Source: Chthoniobacterales bacterium
Lineage (GTDB): Bacteria > Verrucomicrobiota > Verrucomicrobiia > Chthoniobacterales > DASVRZ01
Length of the DNA: 64,000 bases
NCBI GenBank assembly: GCA_039930045.1
Contig: JBDSQB010000010.1
Location: forward strand, 204,175 to 268,174
Reading direction: 5' to 3'
Numbering within the stretch: position 1 is the stretch's first letter; the number at the start of each line of letters is the position of its first letter. Shown one piece after another: positions 7,160 through 16,001 of this stretch. The translations under genes were made by a program, and so were the position numbers. The notes beneath the pieces are model-generated. The model saw only the letters and a list, made by a program, of their open reading frames with translations. It was not told the origin of the DNA and did no database searches.

Positions 7160-7885
7160 TCAGGCCGGACGCCGACGATGCAGGGCGAGAGCCAAACCAC
7201 CGAGGCCGAGCAGCGCCCAGGTGGCGGGTTCTGGAACGGCAACGCTTCCGATGACGCCATTCGAGAAGTCGTAGGCGTTAGGGTCCAGGTCGGTTGTGGG
7301 AGTGTAGTTATACTCACCGGAGGTATTGGCGTTGAAGAACTCGTTGCCATTGTTGCCTGCTGGACTGCCGACCGAATTAGCACCTGCCGTTGTGGAGTTG
7401 TAGGCTTGTCCGCCGCCAATCGGCATCACATTCAAGAAGTAGGTTCCGGGAGCGAGAAAGATGTTCAGCCCGCTCATTTCAATGATGAACTCATCCATCG
7501 TAAAGGCATGTCGTCCGGTCGCGGTCTGGGTCACAGCCGTGGTGCCGCTAAAGGCCAGCGTGCCTCCGTCGCCAGAGGAAACGCCAGTGCGGATCTCGTA
7601 GCTCGCCGTAGTCGCGCCGAAGTTCATGAAGTTCACCGAGTAAAGTCCGCTGACTGTCCATCCCGAGGGGTCGGTCACGTTGAAGTCGCTGAAAACGCGC
7701 GCATACGCATCATTACGGAAAGCGTCGGTGCCGTCGAAGTCGCCATTATACCAAAGTGATCCGGCCAGTGCTAGCGCCTGGGCAGAGGTGGTGAAGGCGA
7801 TGGCTGCCAGCGAGGCGGCAGCCAGCCATGCGACACGCGCGCCAACGGTTTTCTTAGTTGCGCTGGTGCTGAGGAGTTTGGCCAT
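7160..7885 (-). CDS. Secreted PEP-CTERM protein
   Basis: A 241-residue exported protein. Residues 1-36 form a signal peptide with a long n-region and a hydrophobic core (VAWLAAASLAAIAFTTSAQA). The C-terminus carries a PEP-CTERM sorting signal: VPEPATW, a hydrophobic helix (ALLGLGGLALAL), then HRRRPA. Such proteins are processed by an exosortase, which is not in this window. The middle part looks like a beta-rich extracellular domain. The first residues MAKLLSTSAT match the start of the PLD-type protein (MAKFLNTSAT) because both lie in the duplicated segment, so this gene seems to have received its start codon and n-region from the duplication. Confidence 0.75.
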   Translation of the reverse strand: MAKLLSTSATKKTVGARVAWLAAASLAAIAFTTSAQALALAGSLWYNGDFDGTDAFRNDAYARVFSDFNVTDPSGWTVSGLYSVNFMNFGATTASYEIRTGVSSGDGGTLAFSGTTAVTQTATGRHAFTMDEFIIEMSGLNIFLAPGTYFLNVMPIGGGQAYNSTTAGANSVGSPAGNNGNEFFNANTSGEYNYTPTTDLDPNAYDFSNGVIGSVAVPEPATWALLGLGGLALALHRRRPA

Positions 7886-8089
7886 AGCCCTGTTTCAAGC
7901 AAAGCGAGTGCCAGACCGAAACATTCGCCGACCTCGAAGATGAATGCGGAGTTTTGGGAGAAGAAACTGGGAAAAAACAAGCAACGCGATGCGCTGGTGA
8001 CGGCGACGTTGCAGGCGAAAGGCTGGCAGGTGTTGCGAATCTGGGAGTGCGATCTGGCGCAAAAAAACTGGCCAGACGTCGCGGCTCGG
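7860..8089. repeat. Direct repeat, copy 2 (gene start plus Vsr remnant)
   Basis: Second copy of the segment at 6853-7080. It holds the start of the minus-strand PEP-CTERM gene and the 3' part of a Vsr-like gene on the plus strand. Relative to copy 1 there is one extra base just before the shared AATGCGGAG, which breaks the upstream reading frame of the Vsr part. Confidence 0.8.
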
Positions 8090-8128
8090 GTGAAGCGAGC
8101 CACAGGCTCGACGCTACACGGTTTTTAG
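7940..8128 (+). pseudogene. Vsr-like endonuclease remnant, copy 2
   Basis: A 62-codon frame starting MNAEFWEKKLGKN, with LQAKGWQVLRIWECDL, the same C-terminal Vsr blocks as the remnant at 6895-7113. The upstream part is missing and a one-base difference disrupts the frame before the ATG. The tail after ARVKRAT diverges from copy 1. It is probably non-functional. Confidence 0.65.
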
Positions 8129-8137
8129 CGCTGGCGG

Positions 8138-8470
8138 TTAATACACCGGCACGGTCGGGTCGATCTCGGCGGACCAGGCGTCGATGCCGCCGGTGAGGTT
8201 TTGCACGTGGGTGTAACCGAGGTTTTGCAAATAGTCGGCGACCCGCGCGGAACGCATCCCATGATGGCAATGGACGACGATGGGGGTCGTGAGCGAGGGG
8301 ATGGCAAAACGGATGCGAGCCGGGATGTCGGCCATCGGGATATGGATGGAACCCGCGATGTGGGCCGTGGCGACTTCGTCGGGTTCGCGGACGTCGAGCA
8401 GGACCGGACTGGCGGCGGATGCACGCTGCGCGGCGTAATCGGCCACGCTCAGCTCGAAGGGGAGCGGCAT
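8138..8470 (-). CDS. Rhodanese-like domain protein
   Basis: A 110-residue single-domain rhodanese. LLDVREPDEVATAHI (24-38) is the CH2A motif. The active loop is VHCHHGMRS, with Cys68 as the persulfide-carrying residue. GGIDAW near the end is also typical. It would move sulfur or act as a redox or phosphatase-like module in the cytoplasm; the substrate is unknown. The ATG at 8470 is five bases after the stop of the L,D-transpeptidase, so both are probably in one transcript. Confidence 0.85.
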   Translation of the reverse strand: MPLPFELSVADYAAQRASAASPVLLDVREPDEVATAHIAGSIHIPMADIPARIRFAIPSLTTPIVVHCHHGMRSARVADYLQNLGYTHVQNLTGGIDAWSAEIDPTVPVY

Positions 8471-8474
8471 GGGT

Positions 8475-9083
8475 TTAGTGATGCAACTCGACCGGGGTGC
8501 CGAGGCTGACATTGCTGTAAAAAGTATCGGCCATGAAGGCGGGCATGCGGATGCAGCCGTGCGAGGCGGGGTAGCCGGGGAGGAAGCCGGCGTGCATGCC
8601 GACGCCACCGGTGATGCGCATGAAGTGCGGCATGGGCGCACCCTTAAAGTGGGAGCCGGGCGGTTTCGGATCGCTGATGGCGACGTTGGCCTTGACCACG
8701 TTGCCGGCGTCATCCACAAAATCGCCGTAGAGATTGGAGGCGTGATCGGGGTCTTTCTGGACGATCTTGTAGGTGCCGGTGGGGGTATTGTGGCCCTCGC
8801 GACCGGAGGAAATCTGCGAGACGCCGACGAGTTGGTCGCCCTTGTAGAAGTAGGCGCGCTGTTCGCTTAGAAAAATCTTCACGCTGGGCGAGCCGCTGAC
8901 GTTGTCGCCATCCCAATAGGAGACAGGGTCGTATCCGCCGCCGGCTGCTGCGGGCTTGTGGACGGAGACCTGGCCGTTGAGGTATTCGGTTTCGCGGGAG
9001 GCGAGCCGGGAATCGTAAGACTGGCAGCCCGCGAGAAAGAGAGCCGCGCCGGCCAGAAGGATGGAGACTGAAGGGATCCGCAT
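8475..9083 (-). CDS. L,D-transpeptidase (YkuD) lipoprotein
   Basis: A 202-residue lipoprotein. A signal peptide ends in the lipobox LAGC (Cys20). The YkuD catalytic domain covers about 66-201, with the signature SHGCIRM and nucleophile Cys177; His164 upstream fits the family. These enzymes make 3-3 peptidoglycan cross-links or attach proteins to peptidoglycan in the periplasm. It precedes the rhodanese gene on the same strand and follows the amidase gene, so the three form a cell-wall-related group. Confidence 0.85.
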   Translation of the reverse strand: MRIPSVSILLAGAALFLAGCQSYDSRLASRETEYLNGQVSVHKPAAAGGGYDPVSYWDGDNVSGSPSVKIFLSEQRAYFYKGDQLVGVSQISSGREGHNTPTGTYKIVQKDPDHASNLYGDFVDDAGNVVKANVAISDPKPPGSHFKGAPMPHFMRITGGVGMHAGFLPGYPASHGCIRMPAFMADTFYSNVSLGTPVELHH

Positions 9084-9153
9084 AGGTGTTTTTTAAGGGA
9101 AGGGGTGACTAGAGCCTAACTCGCATGGGTCGTCAACGGCGGCGTGGAAACAC

Positions 9154-10413
9154 CTAGCGCTGGAGCGGGAGCCAGGGCGCGTGGCTATCGGCGGAGGCGA
9201 GAAATGGAAAATGGCCGGTGACGAATGGCCGGAGCGCGGGTTGTGGATCGCCCGGCGGGGCGCGCAGGGTGAGGGGAGCCATCGGCACGGCGGGAGTGGC
9301 GGCGGGCGCGACCGAGAGCAGATGCGGCTGCGAGTTGGGTTCCATTTCATTATTCACCCCGGCCTCGTGATCCTCGCGCAGGGTGATCTTCGTTTCGATG
9401 GAACGATTGTAGTCGGCGAGACTCTTGGGCGGCTTGTGGAGGGTGGCGAGGAGTTTGTAATCGCTGATCCCCTCCGCGATGGCGCTCGCGATGTCGTCCC
9501 GATGCGTGTCGGTGGCGATGGCGCGCGCCTCCATGGGGTTGGTGAGAAAGCCGCATTCAATAAGGATCGCCGGAACGCGGGCGGTGCGAATGACAGCAAA
9601 CCGCGCCCGCTTCAAGCCCCGGTCGATCTCGTGCAAATGGCCCATGAGCGCCGTGTGCACGGAGCGGGCCAGCGCGAAGCTCGCCATGTCCAGCTCGTGC
9701 CCCGGCTCCTCGCGCAGGCTGGCCCACGTGATGAAATCGTCATTGGTCGAGGGAGCGCCGCGCGGGGCGATGCTAAAAACCTCGATGCCAGTGGCGGCGT
9801 CGCCTTGCTGGGAGGCATTGAAGTGGATGCTGACGAAGATGGAATTGGGAATGGAGTTCGCCACCGCCGGGCGGTCGTGCAGTGGCAGAAAGACATCGGA
9901 GTTGCGGGTGAGCACGACCTTGTAACCGCCATCGACGAGCTTGTTTTTCACCCGGCGCGCAATATCCAGGGCGAAGGTTTTTTCGTAACCGAAACGGCTC
10001 ATCGCGCCGCCGTCGTGTCCGCCGTGACCCGCATCGAGCACGACCGTGGTGACATTCGAGAGACCCTTGATGATCGCCGGGCGCATGGCGGGTTCGATGG
10101 TTTTCGCCACGTCCATCCGGGAAATGAGCCATTGGTCGCCGCTCACCAACGCCGGGAATGACAGCCAGATGCGGACGCCATTGATGGCGCATTCCCGGCT
10201 GTTGGCGCGGAAATCGAGCACGCCCTTGGTGCCCCGGAGCCGGGTTTGATTCGGCTCATCGCCCTCGATATTGGCGAGACCGTAAAAGTCGCGCAGGCAG
10301 CGCAGCGGAATGTATTGGCGTCCGTTCGCGGTGACGATTTCCCAAGTGGCTGCCTGCACCGGGAGCGCCATGAAAAACACCAGCGCCAGCCAGGCGAGAG
10401 TCCGGGGTTTCAT
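9154..10413 (-). CDS. N-acetylmuramoyl-L-alanine amidase (AmiC/Amidase_3 type)
   Basis: A 419-residue secreted zinc amidase that cleaves the bond between N-acetylmuramic acid and L-alanine in peptidoglycan. Signal peptide at 1-21 (VFFMALPVQA). An N-terminal domain (22-115) resembles a copper-amine-oxidase-N type wall-binding module. The catalytic domain (about 122-335) has DAGHGG (His130), YEKTF (Glu144), SIHFNAS (His197) and IECGFLTN (catalytic Glu286). A Pro-rich tail follows. The ATG at 10413 is preferred to one at 10434 because it starts directly with a standard signal peptide. No clear ribosome binding site is visible for either. Confidence 0.88.
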   Translation of the reverse strand: MKPRTLAWLALVFFMALPVQAATWEIVTANGRQYIPLRCLRDFYGLANIEGDEPNQTRLRGTKGVLDFRANSRECAINGVRIWLSFPALVSGDQWLISRMDVAKTIEPAMRPAIIKGLSNVTTVVLDAGHGGHDGGAMSRFGYEKTFALDIARRVKNKLVDGGYKVVLTRNSDVFLPLHDRPAVANSIPNSIFVSIHFNASQQGDAATGIEVFSIAPRGAPSTNDDFITWASLREEPGHELDMASFALARSVHTALMGHLHEIDRGLKRARFAVIRTARVPAILIECGFLTNPMEARAIATDTHRDDIASAIAEGISDYKLLATLHKPPKSLADYNRSIETKITLREDHEAGVNNEMEPNSQPHLLSVAPAATPAVPMAPLTLRAPPGDPQPALRPFVTGHFPFLASADSHAPWLPLQR

Positions 10414-10473
10414 GAGTGACGCCGCATTTTGCATTGAAAGAATACTGACACGCTCTAAAACTCAACGAAATCC

Positions 10474-10878
10474 ATGCGCGTTCGTCCCTTATGTTTGTTC
10501 AGCGGCGTTTTTCTCCTCCTCGCCGCGAGCCTTGCGGCCGCTGATTCCACCGCGCTTTATCTCCTCGACGGCACCGTGGTGCGCGGGGAAATCGTCGATC
10601 GCGACGCCCAGAGCGTCCAGATGAAGACGCCGAAGGGCGTGGTGAAAGTGAAAACCGCCGGGCTGCGTCCGATCTCGCGCCAGCAGCTCAAGCTCGCTCC
10701 CGAGGAGGAGAAAACCAGCACGCCGGAGATGGAGGCCCTCCTTGCGCAGATGGAAAAAGTGATCGCCGAAAACGCCTCGCTCAAGCAGCAGGTGGAATCC
10801 CTCAAACGCCAGCTCGCCAAACCGGTGAGTGCCGTGCAAGTCGCCTCACCCGCGGAGGGACCCGCGGCGAAGCATTAG
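10474..10878 (+). CDS. Exported coiled-coil protein, function unknown
   Basis: A 134-residue protein with a signal peptide (1-23). A short beta domain (residues 24-68) reads like the small modules LLDGTVVRGEIVDRDAQSVQ found at the start of several exported proteins. A coiled coil follows at about 80-115 (EMEALLAQMEKVIAENASLK). A related N-terminal module appears at the start of the PilB-like ATPase at 45386-47290. It is divergent from the amidase gene. A periplasmic scaffold or adaptor role is only a guess. Confidence 0.65.
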   Translation: MRVRPLCLFSGVFLLLAASLAAADSTALYLLDGTVVRGEIVDRDAQSVQMKTPKGVVKVKTAGLRPISRQQLKLAPEEEKTSTPEMEALLAQMEKVIAENASLKQQVESLKRQLAKPVSAVQVASPAEGPAAKH

Positions 10879-10941
10879 CCGTTTTTTCCGATAAAAGAGT
10901 CAACGAAAGCGCCTCTGCCCCTGTCGAAAGACCTAATTTCC

Positions 10942-11748
10942 ATGTTACAAATATCCCCTTTGCGGAATCGGGTCCTCATCGTCGGCGGCGTCCTGCTGCC
11001 CCTCATCGTCCTTTGCGGACTCGCCATCTGGTCGCGCGAATCCTCCCGCGAACTCGTCAAATCCTCCCGCTGGATCGTCCATACGCATCGCACCGAGCGC
11101 GAGCTGGAGAAGGTCGAAAGCGAAGTCCTCAATGCCGAGCGCCTCGAACGCGGCTACCTGCTCACCCAGGAGCCGGGCGATTTGCGGGAATACGCCGCCG
11201 TCACCCGGCATGTGCCGTCGAGTTTGGTCAATTTGCGCGGGATGGTGCGCGAAGAAACGGGCCAGGAGCAGAATTTCACCCGGCTCAATCTCGCGGTGAC
11301 CCGCCATTTGCAGAAGCTGGATCAAGCCATTTCCCTGCAAAGCGCCGGGCACCATGCCGAGGCCGTCGCCACCGTCGGCAGCCCCGGCAATCGGGCAACG
11401 GGCCGGGAAGTTTTGCAGGCTGTGCCCGCGATGTTGCAGCAGGAGGAAAGCCTCCTCCAGTCGCGTGAAAATCACCTCTCGGCTGAAGTTATTCGCAACG
11501 AGCACCTCGCGCTCTGGATCGCCGGCGTTTACCTCGTTCTCGCGGGCGGCATCGCCTGGATGCTCTGGCGCTGGGCGAAACTGCGCCACCTGATCCGGGT
11601 CAGCGCGTGGTCGAAAACCGTGGAGGTGGACGGGGAATACCTCAGCTTCGAGGAGTATCTGCAAAAGGTCTATCGCGTGGACAACCGGCCCGGTGCGGCG
11701 ATGGTTTCCCAGCTGGCGGACGAACTGGACCCGCGCCGCCGGTTTTGA
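10942..11748 (+). CDS. CHASE3-type membrane sensor protein without output domain
   Basis: A 268-residue protein with an N-terminal membrane helix (11-30), a periplasmic helical domain (about 35-185) and a second membrane helix (about 190-208). The periplasmic part (ERELEKVESEVLNAERLERG, then YLLTQEP) is typical of CHASE3 ligand-sensing domains. The usual kinase, cyclase or methyl-accepting output is missing. Only about 55 cytoplasmic residues follow, without a known motif. The stop overlaps the panE start by one base, suggesting coupling, which is an odd pairing. Confidence 0.7.
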   Translation: MLQISPLRNRVLIVGGVLLPLIVLCGLAIWSRESSRELVKSSRWIVHTHRTERELEKVESEVLNAERLERGYLLTQEPGDLREYAAVTRHVPSSLVNLRGMVREETGQEQNFTRLNLAVTRHLQKLDQAISLQSAGHHAEAVATVGSPGNRATGREVLQAVPAMLQQEESLLQSRENHLSAEVIRNEHLALWIAGVYLVLAGGIAWMLWRWAKLRHLIRVSAWSKTVEVDGEYLSFEEYLQKVYRVDNRPGAAMVSQLADELDPRRRF

Positions 11749-12665
11749 TGAAGATCGCCATCGTGGGTTCTGGCGCGGTCGGCTGTTACTACGGCACGCG
11801 GCTGCTGCAATCGGGAAATGACGTTCGCTTCCTCATGCGATCCGACTTGGAGACGGTTCGGCGCGACGGGCTGCGGATCACCAGCCCGGACGGCGACGTG
11901 CATTTAATAGACGCGCCTGCCTTCAGCTCGACGGCGGAAATCGGCGCGGTCGATCTGGTTATCATCGCGCTGAAGACGACGGCGAATGACGTTTTGCGGA
12001 CTTTGATTCCGCCCTTACTCGGCCCGGAAACGATCCTGCTCACGCTCCAGAACGGACTCGGCAATGAGGAATTTCTCGGCCAGCACTTCGGGCCGGAGCG
12101 CATTCTTAGCGGGCTGTGTTTCGTCTGCCTCACCCGCACCGCACCGGGCGTCATCGAGCATTATGGCCACGGCGGCGTCGCCTTGGGCGAGGCGAATGGA
12201 CCCTCCACGTCCCGCGCGCGGCGAGTCGTCGAAGCGTTTCAAGTCGCCGGGATCGACTGCCGCCTCGCCGAAAACATGCCTTGGGAACGCTGGCGCAAAC
12301 TCCTCTGGAACATCCCTTTCAATGGCCTCTCCATCGCCGCCGGCAAGGCGACTGTGGAAGATTTGCTTGGAACTCCGCTCTTGAAAACTCAGGTCGAGGC
12401 TCTCATGCGTGAAGTCCTCACTGCCGCCGCCGCGCTCGGCTACATCATTCCCGAAAACACCCCGGAAAAGGAAATCGCCCGCAGCCTCGACATGGGGCCG
12501 TATCGTCCGTCGAGTCTGGTCGATTTCGAGCGCGGCCTGCCCGTCGAAGTCGAGGCGATCTGGGGCGAACCGTTGCGCCGCGCCCAAGCCGCCGGAGCGA
12601 GTGTGCCGCGACTGGAATTGCTCCACGCGCTCCTCCAGCACGTGACCAAAACAGAGTCGAGTTAG
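11748..12665 (+). CDS. panE: 2-dehydropantoate 2-reductase
   Basis: A 305-residue NADPH-dependent ketopantoate reductase of the pantothenate/coenzyme A pathway. The Rossmann motif is GSGAVGCYYG (8-17). LQNGLGNEE (about 106-114) and the KLLWNIPFN segment near 185-193 are typical of ApbA/PanE. The ATG overlaps the preceding stop (TGATG). The downstream fusion gene starts six bases after its stop. ApbA-family members with other 2-keto acid substrates exist, so the symbol is a best guess. Confidence 0.8.
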   Translation: MKIAIVGSGAVGCYYGTRLLQSGNDVRFLMRSDLETVRRDGLRITSPDGDVHLIDAPAFSSTAEIGAVDLVIIALKTTANDVLRTLIPPLLGPETILLTLQNGLGNEEFLGQHFGPERILSGLCFVCLTRTAPGVIEHYGHGGVALGEANGPSTSRARRVVEAFQVAGIDCRLAENMPWERWRKLLWNIPFNGLSIAAGKATVEDLLGTPLLKTQVEALMREVLTAAAALGYIIPENTPEKEIARSLDMGPYRPSSLVDFERGLPVEVEAIWGEPLRRAQAAGASVPRLELLHALLQHVTKTESS

Positions 12666-12671
12666 AATCCC

Positions 12672-15600
12672 ATGGCCCCCAAGAAACCACACACGCGTTT
12701 CGTGTTTCAAGATCCCTGGGGCAACCGCTGGCCACGTTTTCGGCGGCTCGTTATCCTCTGCGGCGTCCTCATTTTTCTCTCGCTCGTCGTCTTCATCCAG
12801 TCGCTTCTGTTGCAGCCCGATCTCGCGCTGCCGAAGTCTGTGCGCCACTTGAAAGGCCAGCTTTCCGCCTTCAAAAATCCACCGCCGCCCCCGCTGCCGA
12901 CTCGGGACTTTAAGCATTTCCTCCAGACCCATTCGACGATCAAGCCCGTGCCGCACATGCCGCTGCGACCGACCCAGGAAATTCGTGCCGGTTTCTACGT
13001 AAAGTCGAATCCCTACAGCATTCTCTCCCTCGAAAAACACGCCGCGAAACTCACCCACGTCTGCACCGACTGGATGTCGGTCGTCGATGGCAACGGGCGG
13101 CTCGTATTCGACCGCGACCCGGCTGTGATCGATCTCACGCAGCGCAACAAGCTCGCGCTTTTTCCCACGCTGAACAACCTCCAGGACGACGCCTGGCAGC
13201 CCGAGGCCATCGAGGGCCTGGCCAATGGACCGCAACTCCGGCGCGACCAGTTTTTCACCCAGGTTTTACGCGAACTCGACGATGTCGGCGCCAGTGGACT
13301 CATCCTCGATTGGGAAAGTCTCGACCCGACTTATCAGGACGAAGTCACGCAACTCATCACCCAACTGGCCGACGCGCTGCACGCCAAAAATCGCGAGCTG
13401 TGGCTGACCGTTTCTGTGGGCGACGACGCGAAAGTCTTCGATCTCGACACGCTTTCCGGGGTCGTGGATCACTTCGTCGCCGCGCTCTCGGATGAGGACT
13501 CTGAAACTGACGAGCCGGGTCCGGTCGCGGGCCAGGATTGGGTGGAAAATTGCCTGAACGAACTCAGCGATTTCGGCGCGCCCGGCCAATGGATTGCGGC
13601 CTTGGGCAACTACGGCTACGACTGGGCCGCAGGCGAAAAAACGGCGGAAACGATCACCTTCGCCGACGCCATGAGCCGCGCCAGTTTCTCTGGAATCGAC
13701 TCGGTAAAACTGGAACCACCGCTCTACAATCCGACGTTTTCCTACTACGAGGGACCGATCACGCATACCGTCTGGTTTCTCGATGGCACGACATTTCTGA
13801 ATCAACTGCAAGTCGTCCGCAAAATGAAATGGGGCGGATTTGCCATCAACTCGATCGGCTCCGAAGACCCGGCGATCTGGTCCGTCATCGGCTTTCCCGC
13901 CGCCCCGCAAACGTCCGATCTCGCTACCATGACCCGGCTGCCCGCCAGTGACACCGTGACTAATGTGGGTCGCGGGGAAATCGTCTCGGTCGATCAATCG
14001 AAGGAAGCCGGACAGCGCACAGTTACGGCCACAGAGGACGGACATTTTGCCTCCGTTTACACGGATTTTCCCACGTTCCCGACACTCTATCATCAGGGCG
14101 GTGCCGATCCGAAAATGGTCAGCCTCACCTTCGACGACGGGCCTGATCCGCGCTGGACGCCGCAGATCTTGGACATCCTGAAAGCGCGTGGATTAAAGGC
14201 GACGTTTTTCCTCGTCGGCAGCCAGGCGGAAAAATGTCCGAGCTTGGTTAGACGCATTCTCGCCGAAGGCCACAACCTCGGAAATCACACCTACACCCAC
14301 GCCAATCTTGGCGTCATTTCCGAGGCGCAGATACGATTGGAACTCAACGCCAGCCAGCGTCTGATCGAGAGCATAACCGGATATTCCACCACGCTTTTTC
14401 GTCCGCCTTACAACGCCGATTCGCAGCCCTCCAGCACAGCGGAACTCATCCCGCTCTCCATCGCCGAGGATTTGAATTACCTGATCGTTCTGGAAAATAT
14501 CGACCCCGAGGATTGGGCAAAGCCGGGGATCGAAGAAATCGTGGATCGCGTCCGGCAAAACCGCCATTTGGGTAACATTGTTCTCTTGCACGACGCCGGC
14601 GGCGACCGCTCGCAAACCGTGGCCGCGCTGCCGCAAATCATCGACTATCTCCAGCAGCGCGGCGACAAAATCGTCCCGCTCGAAACGCTCCTCTCCATGT
14701 CGCACGCCGACATCATGCCGAAGGTCTTGGGCGACAAACAGGGTTTTTCCCGAATGGTGAGCGGAGTCGGATTCGACCTCCTGCGTTACACCGCCGAGTT
14801 CCTCTGGGCCTTCATGATTGTGGCCACAGTGCTGGTCGGCTGCCGCACTTTGGTGACCGCCGTTTTGGCCGCGCGGCATCGTCCTAACATTCCGTCCGGC
14901 AGCGCTAGTTTTCATCCGCCTGTGACCGTAATCATCGCCGCTTACAACGAGGAAAAAGTCATCGCCGCGACGTTAGCATCCGTGTTAGACACCGACTATC
15001 CCGGCGACGTCGAAATTCTCGTGATCAACGACGGCTCGAAAGACGCCACGAGCGACGTGGTTAGGAACATGTTAGTCAACGAGCCGCGCATCCGCCTTAT
15101 CGAGCAGGCTAACTCCGGGAAATCCATCGCGCTGCAAACCGGCGTCGCCGCGTCCGCGAGTGAGATCATTATCTTCCTCGATGCCGACACGCATTTCGAG
15201 CCGGGGACGATTCGCCACCTCGTCATTCCGCTGGCCGACGAGGAAGTTGGAGCCGTCTCGGGTCACGCCAAAGTCGGCAACCTCCGCTCCTTTATCGCGC
15301 GTTGTCAGGCGCTCGAATACATCTGCGGTTTCAACCTCGACCGCCGCGCCTATGCGAGTCTGAATTGCATCACCGTCGCACCTGGAGCGATCAGCGCATT
15401 TCGCAAATCCGTCATTGAGGAAGTCGGCGGAATCAGCACCGACACGCTTGCCGAGGACACCGATCTAACATTGGCTCTGCACCGCTCCGATTGGAAGGTG
15501 GATTACGCTCCCGGTGCCATCGCCTGGACCGAGGCGCCGGAAACTTTTCGCACCCTGGCGAAGCAACGTTTCCGCTGGGCTTTTGGCACGCTGCAATGTC

Positions 15601-16001
15601 TTTGGAAACATCGCGACCTTGTTTTCAATCCGCGCTTCCATGCACTCGGACTCTTCGCCTTGCCGAGCGTTTGGTTTTTCCAAATCTTGTTAGTCGCCAT
15701 CACGCCGCTGGTCGATTTGTATCTGCTGATCTCGCTCTACTTTGGCAACGCCGGAGTCGTGCTGCCCTACATGTTAGTCTTTCTCCTAACAGACTTCATT
15801 CTCGCCGCTGTCGCCTGCTGGATGGAGCGCGAACCGCTCTGGAAAGCGTGGATCGTTCTACCGATGCGCTTCATTTATCGGCCGCTTTTTAGCTGGGTGA
15901 TTTGGAAGTCCATCTTCCAGGCTTTGCGTGGCGTCCTCATCGGCTGGGGCAAGCTGGAACGCACTGCGTCGGTCACCCTTCACCGCCCGACCACTCCATG
16001 A
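12672..16001 (+). CDS. Three-domain GH18-like / polysaccharide deacetylase / glycosyltransferase 2 fusion
   Basis: A 1109-residue membrane protein with three enzyme modules. After a cytoplasmic start and a membrane helix (24-47), residues 100-420 look like a GH18-type domain with GLILDWESLD around Asp213 and Glu215. A NodB deacetylase domain follows (about 480-690) with LTFDDGPDP (Asp488, Asp489) and the metal-site HTYTH at 539-543. After a helix near 700-725 comes a family 2 glycosyltransferase (about 748-985) with DADT and the processive motif KQRFRW near 963, then C-terminal membrane helices. Similar architectures occur in several phyla and recall the PgaB/PgaC pair for poly-N-acetylglucosamine. 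It probably makes and trims an exported amino-sugar polymer. Confidence 0.85.
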   Translation: MAPKKPHTRFVFQDPWGNRWPRFRRLVILCGVLIFLSLVVFIQSLLLQPDLALPKSVRHLKGQLSAFKNPPPPPLPTRDFKHFLQTHSTIKPVPHMPLRPTQEIRAGFYVKSNPYSILSLEKHAAKLTHVCTDWMSVVDGNGRLVFDRDPAVIDLTQRNKLALFPTLNNLQDDAWQPEAIEGLANGPQLRRDQFFTQVLRELDDVGASGLILDWESLDPTYQDEVTQLITQLADALHAKNRELWLTVSVGDDAKVFDLDTLSGVVDHFVAALSDEDSETDEPGPVAGQDWVENCLNELSDFGAPGQWIAALGNYGYDWAAGEKTAETITFADAMSRASFSGIDSVKLEPPLYNPTFSYYEGPITHTVWFLDGTTFLNQLQVVRKMKWGGFAINSIGSEDPAIWSVIGFPAAPQTSDLATMTRLPASDTVTNVGRGEIVSVDQSKEAGQRTVTATEDGHFASVYTDFPTFPTLYHQGGADPKMVSLTFDDGPDPRWTPQILDILKARGLKATFFLVGSQAEKCPSLVRRILAEGHNLGNHTYTHANLGVISEAQIRLELNASQRLIESITGYSTTLFRPPYNADSQPSSTAELIPLSIAEDLNYLIVLENIDPEDWAKPGIEEIVDRVRQNRHLGNIVLLHDAGGDRSQTVAALPQIIDYLQQRGDKIVPLETLLSMSHADIMPKVLGDKQGFSRMVSGVGFDLLRYTAEFLWAFMIVATVLVGCRTLVTAVLAARHRPNIPSGSASFHPPVTVIIAAYNEEKVIAATLASVLDTDYPGDVEILVINDGSKDATSDVVRNMLVNEPRIRLIEQANSGKSIALQTGVAASASEIIIFLDADTHFEPGTIRHLVIPLADEEVGAVSGHAKVGNLRSFIARCQALEYICGFNLDRRAYASLNCITVAPGAISAFRKSVIEEVGGISTDTLAEDTDLTLALHRSDWKVDYAPGAIAWTEAPETFRTLAKQRFRWAFGTLQCLWKHRDLVFNPRFHALGLFALPSVWFFQILLVAITPLVDLYLLISLYFGNAGVVLPYMLVFLLTDFILAAVACWMEREPLWKAWIVLPMRFIYRPLFSWVIWKSIFQALRGVLIGWGKLERTASVTLHRPTTP

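Noticed and set aside
9181..10161. A 326-codon plus-strand frame over the amidase
   Set aside because: Antisense to the amidase domain, with low-complexity Arg/Gly-rich composition.
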